64,000 nt of DNA from assembly GCF_002775205.1 (NCBI RefSeq), contig NC_036447.1:18024501-18088500 (forward strand), in the 5' to 3' direction. A model generated the notes under the pieces. That model was given only the letters and a program-made list of their open reading frames with translations. It had not been told where the DNA came from and made no database searches. The stretch's first letter is position 1. Each line of letters begins with the position of its first letter. The DNA comes from Xiphophorus maculatus. Lineage: Eukaryota > Chordata > Actinopteri > Cyprinodontiformes > Poeciliidae. The position numbers and the translations under genes are program-made. Below are positions 61,501 through 64,000 of this stretch, piece after piece.

Positions 61501-63700
61501 TTCAAGATAATGTAATCAAATTGGACATCCATTTAAATTTCAATTTGCAGCAGTTGTCAGTCCTGTTGCAACTATAACTGTCTAATAGCTGTACCAGACA
61601 CAATTACAATATGTTTTTTATAATTATTGTAATATTTTCCAATTACTTTTAACACAATTACCAAAACCAATGTCTCTCCTGCCTGATTTCTGAATAGAAA
61701 GTTGGTGTTAACTAAGTTTCTAACTTCTAACACTTGAGCAAAATGTTTCTGATGTATTTGCTTTTGAGTCGTTTATTTAGCTAAAAACTAAAACATTACA
61801 GTAGATGAGGAATGACACGATCGTGCCATTTATAATTCCATGTACGAAAAAAACTTGTTTCTATTAGAATCACCAGCTCAGTTTTTCTAAGCCACGGAGT
61901 CTTTTGGTTCTTTAGTTGAAAAGAAGTCATGACGTTAATTTTGTAGATAGTTTTATCATGCCCATCCTCATAATCTGCATAATGTCATGCACATAACTTT
62001 TTTCTCCTTCAATTTGATGAAAATTGTTTAAACCTTTTAGTAGCTTGAAGAATTAAGAACTTCTTTTGTTTTGATAAAACACCTTTTCAGAGCTGTATGT
62101 GGTTACAAGTAAGCCCTTTTCTATACCTATTGTAAAAAGCCTGGCACTGGGCGTTAATTGCTTATGAAATTGGTTTTTAAATTTTTTTTCCGTTACAAAG
62201 GGGGAGAGTCATGCATGTCATTGGGGCTCACACTGTCACTGTCTTTCATCACTATGTGTGAAATTTAAAAATATCTTTGAAGGCCTTGTTCCTGTGCCAG
62301 TCTCACAGTTAGGTACATGTTTGTCCTTGAAGTTGGTAGAAGCTTCTGCAGTCATAAAAGTCGTCTTGCTGTGTGTGTATCCACTTATTGCAAATTATTT
62401 TAGAATTTCTGAAAAGAACTGTTTGAGCTTATAAATGGACAACAAATAAAATGCATTTTTATTTGTGATAATTTTTGTTCTCTGTTTTGCCAAAGTATAC
62501 ATACACAATTCAGTGGAATCATTTTGTTTCTTTCCCTCTTTCAGAGTAAAATGATGATACAGCTAACATTTTCTCTGTTTATCTATTTGTCTATCTATCA
62601 GTCAGTCTGTCTAATATACATAAATATATATATGGGCTAGAAAAAATGTTCACACAAAAAACAACTTTGTGCATCCAAGTCCTTTTATTAAAATTCCACT
62701 CCAAAAAATAGCTTAAATGCATTATTAAAATCCCAAAAGGAGTCAGAGATTCATGGCCAATTATAAAGATATGCAAACTTCTAACCAGTACTGTACCGAC
62801 AGCTGAGACAGATCTTCTCATTAACGAGATCCTTCGTAACATGCTCATTAAGATGAATACAAGAGTAGAGGGAGTTTTTGTCTGACTAATATTCCGGTCT
62901 CTTTTGTCCCTTGAATATGGTACATTAGCAGTCTCATAAACTATAGAGAAAGAAAGAAACATGTTGATTCAGCTAATGCCTTTCTTATTTAAACACTAGA
63001 GCTAGTTTGTTCATACATCCACAGAAATTCCACACAACTGCTGCACCAGGACAGGATAAATTACTTTTGCTATGACGTCACTCTCTCATGTTTTCCATTT
63101 TTATTTTTAAGGCTTATGTGACTAAATGTGCCCTCAAAGGGTCTAAAAAGTAAGGCTAATCATCAATTTCAGTGTCAGTATCCAGTGATAACATTTTCAT
63201 CAGTGCAGACAAAGTGTTTGCATAGTGTTGTATCAGTAACATTACTGGGTCATTGCTATTACATTTGTGTACCAGCTTTTTAAATGCAGTTACAGTGGGA
63301 CATCTTTTGCATACATATCACATATCAGCTTCAGTAGAATTTAAAAATAAATTTAGTCTAAATTGAAAAGTAGTAATTGTACAGGGAGGCAATTCTGGAA
63401 CTTTATTTACAAGTACAGCAAGTCTTGGGCCATTATTTACACAAAAGGGAGCTACGCATTTATCTGACTGTGATATTAGTCTTAAGAGATTTCATAAACC
63501 CATTCAGAACAGAGGTTCCTGAATGGGAACCTCTGTTGCTATGTTGCTGTTGTGGCTATTGTATATTTTATTTTCACAAGCAGTGAAACACTGAAATATT
63601 GAAACAGGTTTTAATGAATTGCAACTAGAGTTTTAGGCAAAAAAGCCTAACATGTTCTACAGACCTTTACTGTCAGTGTCTGCAGCATACAGGACCAACT
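58561..63700. other. Long intergenic stretch, no gene recognised
   Basis: About 5 kb of AT-rich DNA. Visible structure is limited to perfect hairpins at 59595-59622 and 61210-61239, a pair of overlapping hairpins at 63499-63537, and a short TATC/TGTC simple repeat near 62580-62632. The 123-codon minus-strand frame at 62591-62962 resembles no family I know. Confidence 0.5.
63499..63537. repeat. Overlapping, mutually exclusive hairpins
   Basis: AACAGAGGTTCC (63508-63519) pairs with 63526-63537. CCCATTCAG (63499-63507) pairs with CTGAATGGG (63519-63527), which covers the loop of the first hairpin. Only one can form at a time. Confidence 0.93.
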
Positions 63701-63719
63701 GGTACTAGAGGCCTTGGAG

Positions 63720-64000
63720 AAAGTATTTCTCCCTCAAAGATCTCTTTTTTCACCTTTTCACAGTTAAATTAAAATCAAACAAATTTTAATAACCAACTGG
63801 GCAATGATGATTCAATTTATAAATCAATCTGGCTTGCTCTAAAAAAACAAATTGCCCCCTCAGCCTAACAACTGGTTGTATCACCCAAAAACTGCTTCCA
63901 GTCATTTATGATAATTGGCAAGTCTTTAACATAACTTTGGAGGAATTCTGGCTCCTTGGTCTTTAAATGGTTGCTTTAATCAAACCATATTAGAGAGTTA
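63720..64000 (-). repeat. Tc1-family relic, cut by window end
   Basis: AAATTGCCCCCTCAGCCTAA followed by CAACTGGTTGTATCACCC, TGATAATTGGCAAGTCTTT and TTTGGAGGAATTCTGGCTCC match, in order, a widespread fish Tc1/mariner-type repeat read on its antisense strand. The copy continues beyond the window. Confidence 0.55.

Noticed and set aside
62591..62962. 123-codon minus-strand frame
   Set aside because: No recognisable family, low-complexity start region and no splice or promoter context.

Overview
The window is nuclear DNA of a ray-finned (teleost) fish. It is AT-rich, its genes are split by GT-AG introns, and it is littered with fish-type mobile elements: several Tc1/mariner relics, hAT elements, 5'-truncated LINEs (Rex1-like and one with a 3' RNase H domain) and a tRNA-derived SINE. 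The genes are a prostaglandin D2 receptor 2 homologue, a vWA domain-containing protein 7 homologue and three C2H2 zinc-finger genes. I could not identify the species. All exon structures were built by hand from splice signals and reading-frame continuity, without transcripts.

Layout. 1-3.6 kb: old LINE and Tc1 debris and a SINE with a clean target duplication. 4.0-9.7 kb, minus strand: ptgdr2, a chemoattractant GPCR with one coding exon and a probable upstream non-coding exon. 11.2-16.4 kb: a GC/CpG-rich island unlike its surroundings, made of two head-to-tail copies of an unclassified element (438 bp and about 4.75 kb) with near-identical ends; the long copy holds a 36/37-bp minisatellite. 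17.0-28.0 kb, plus strand: a 17-coding-exon secreted vwa7-like gene (922 codons) with a TATA box, a signal peptide, a Het-C-like N-terminal domain, a vWA domain and a hydrophobic C-terminal tail. About 475 bp of its last exon and 3' UTR are duplicated in tandem just downstream. 29.8-39.9 kb, minus strand: a large five-exon zinc-finger gene (1468 codons) with an AT-hook, SPKK-like repeats and seven C-terminal fingers. 42.6-49.1 kb and 51.5-54.5 kb, plus strand: two smaller four-exon zinc-finger genes. 54.5-64 kb: no gene, only Tc1 and hAT remains and unique AT-rich DNA.

The three zinc-finger genes look like one family. Each starts with a related helical/coiled-coil first exon, continues with short acidic exons carrying psi-K-x-E (SUMO-type) motifs, and ends with fingers in a large last exon. 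The receptor and the vwa7-like gene are not obviously linked to them in function.

The least explained parts are the 11.2-16.4 kb element pair, the vwa7 tail duplication, and an apparent abundance of perfect short-loop inverted repeats across the window.
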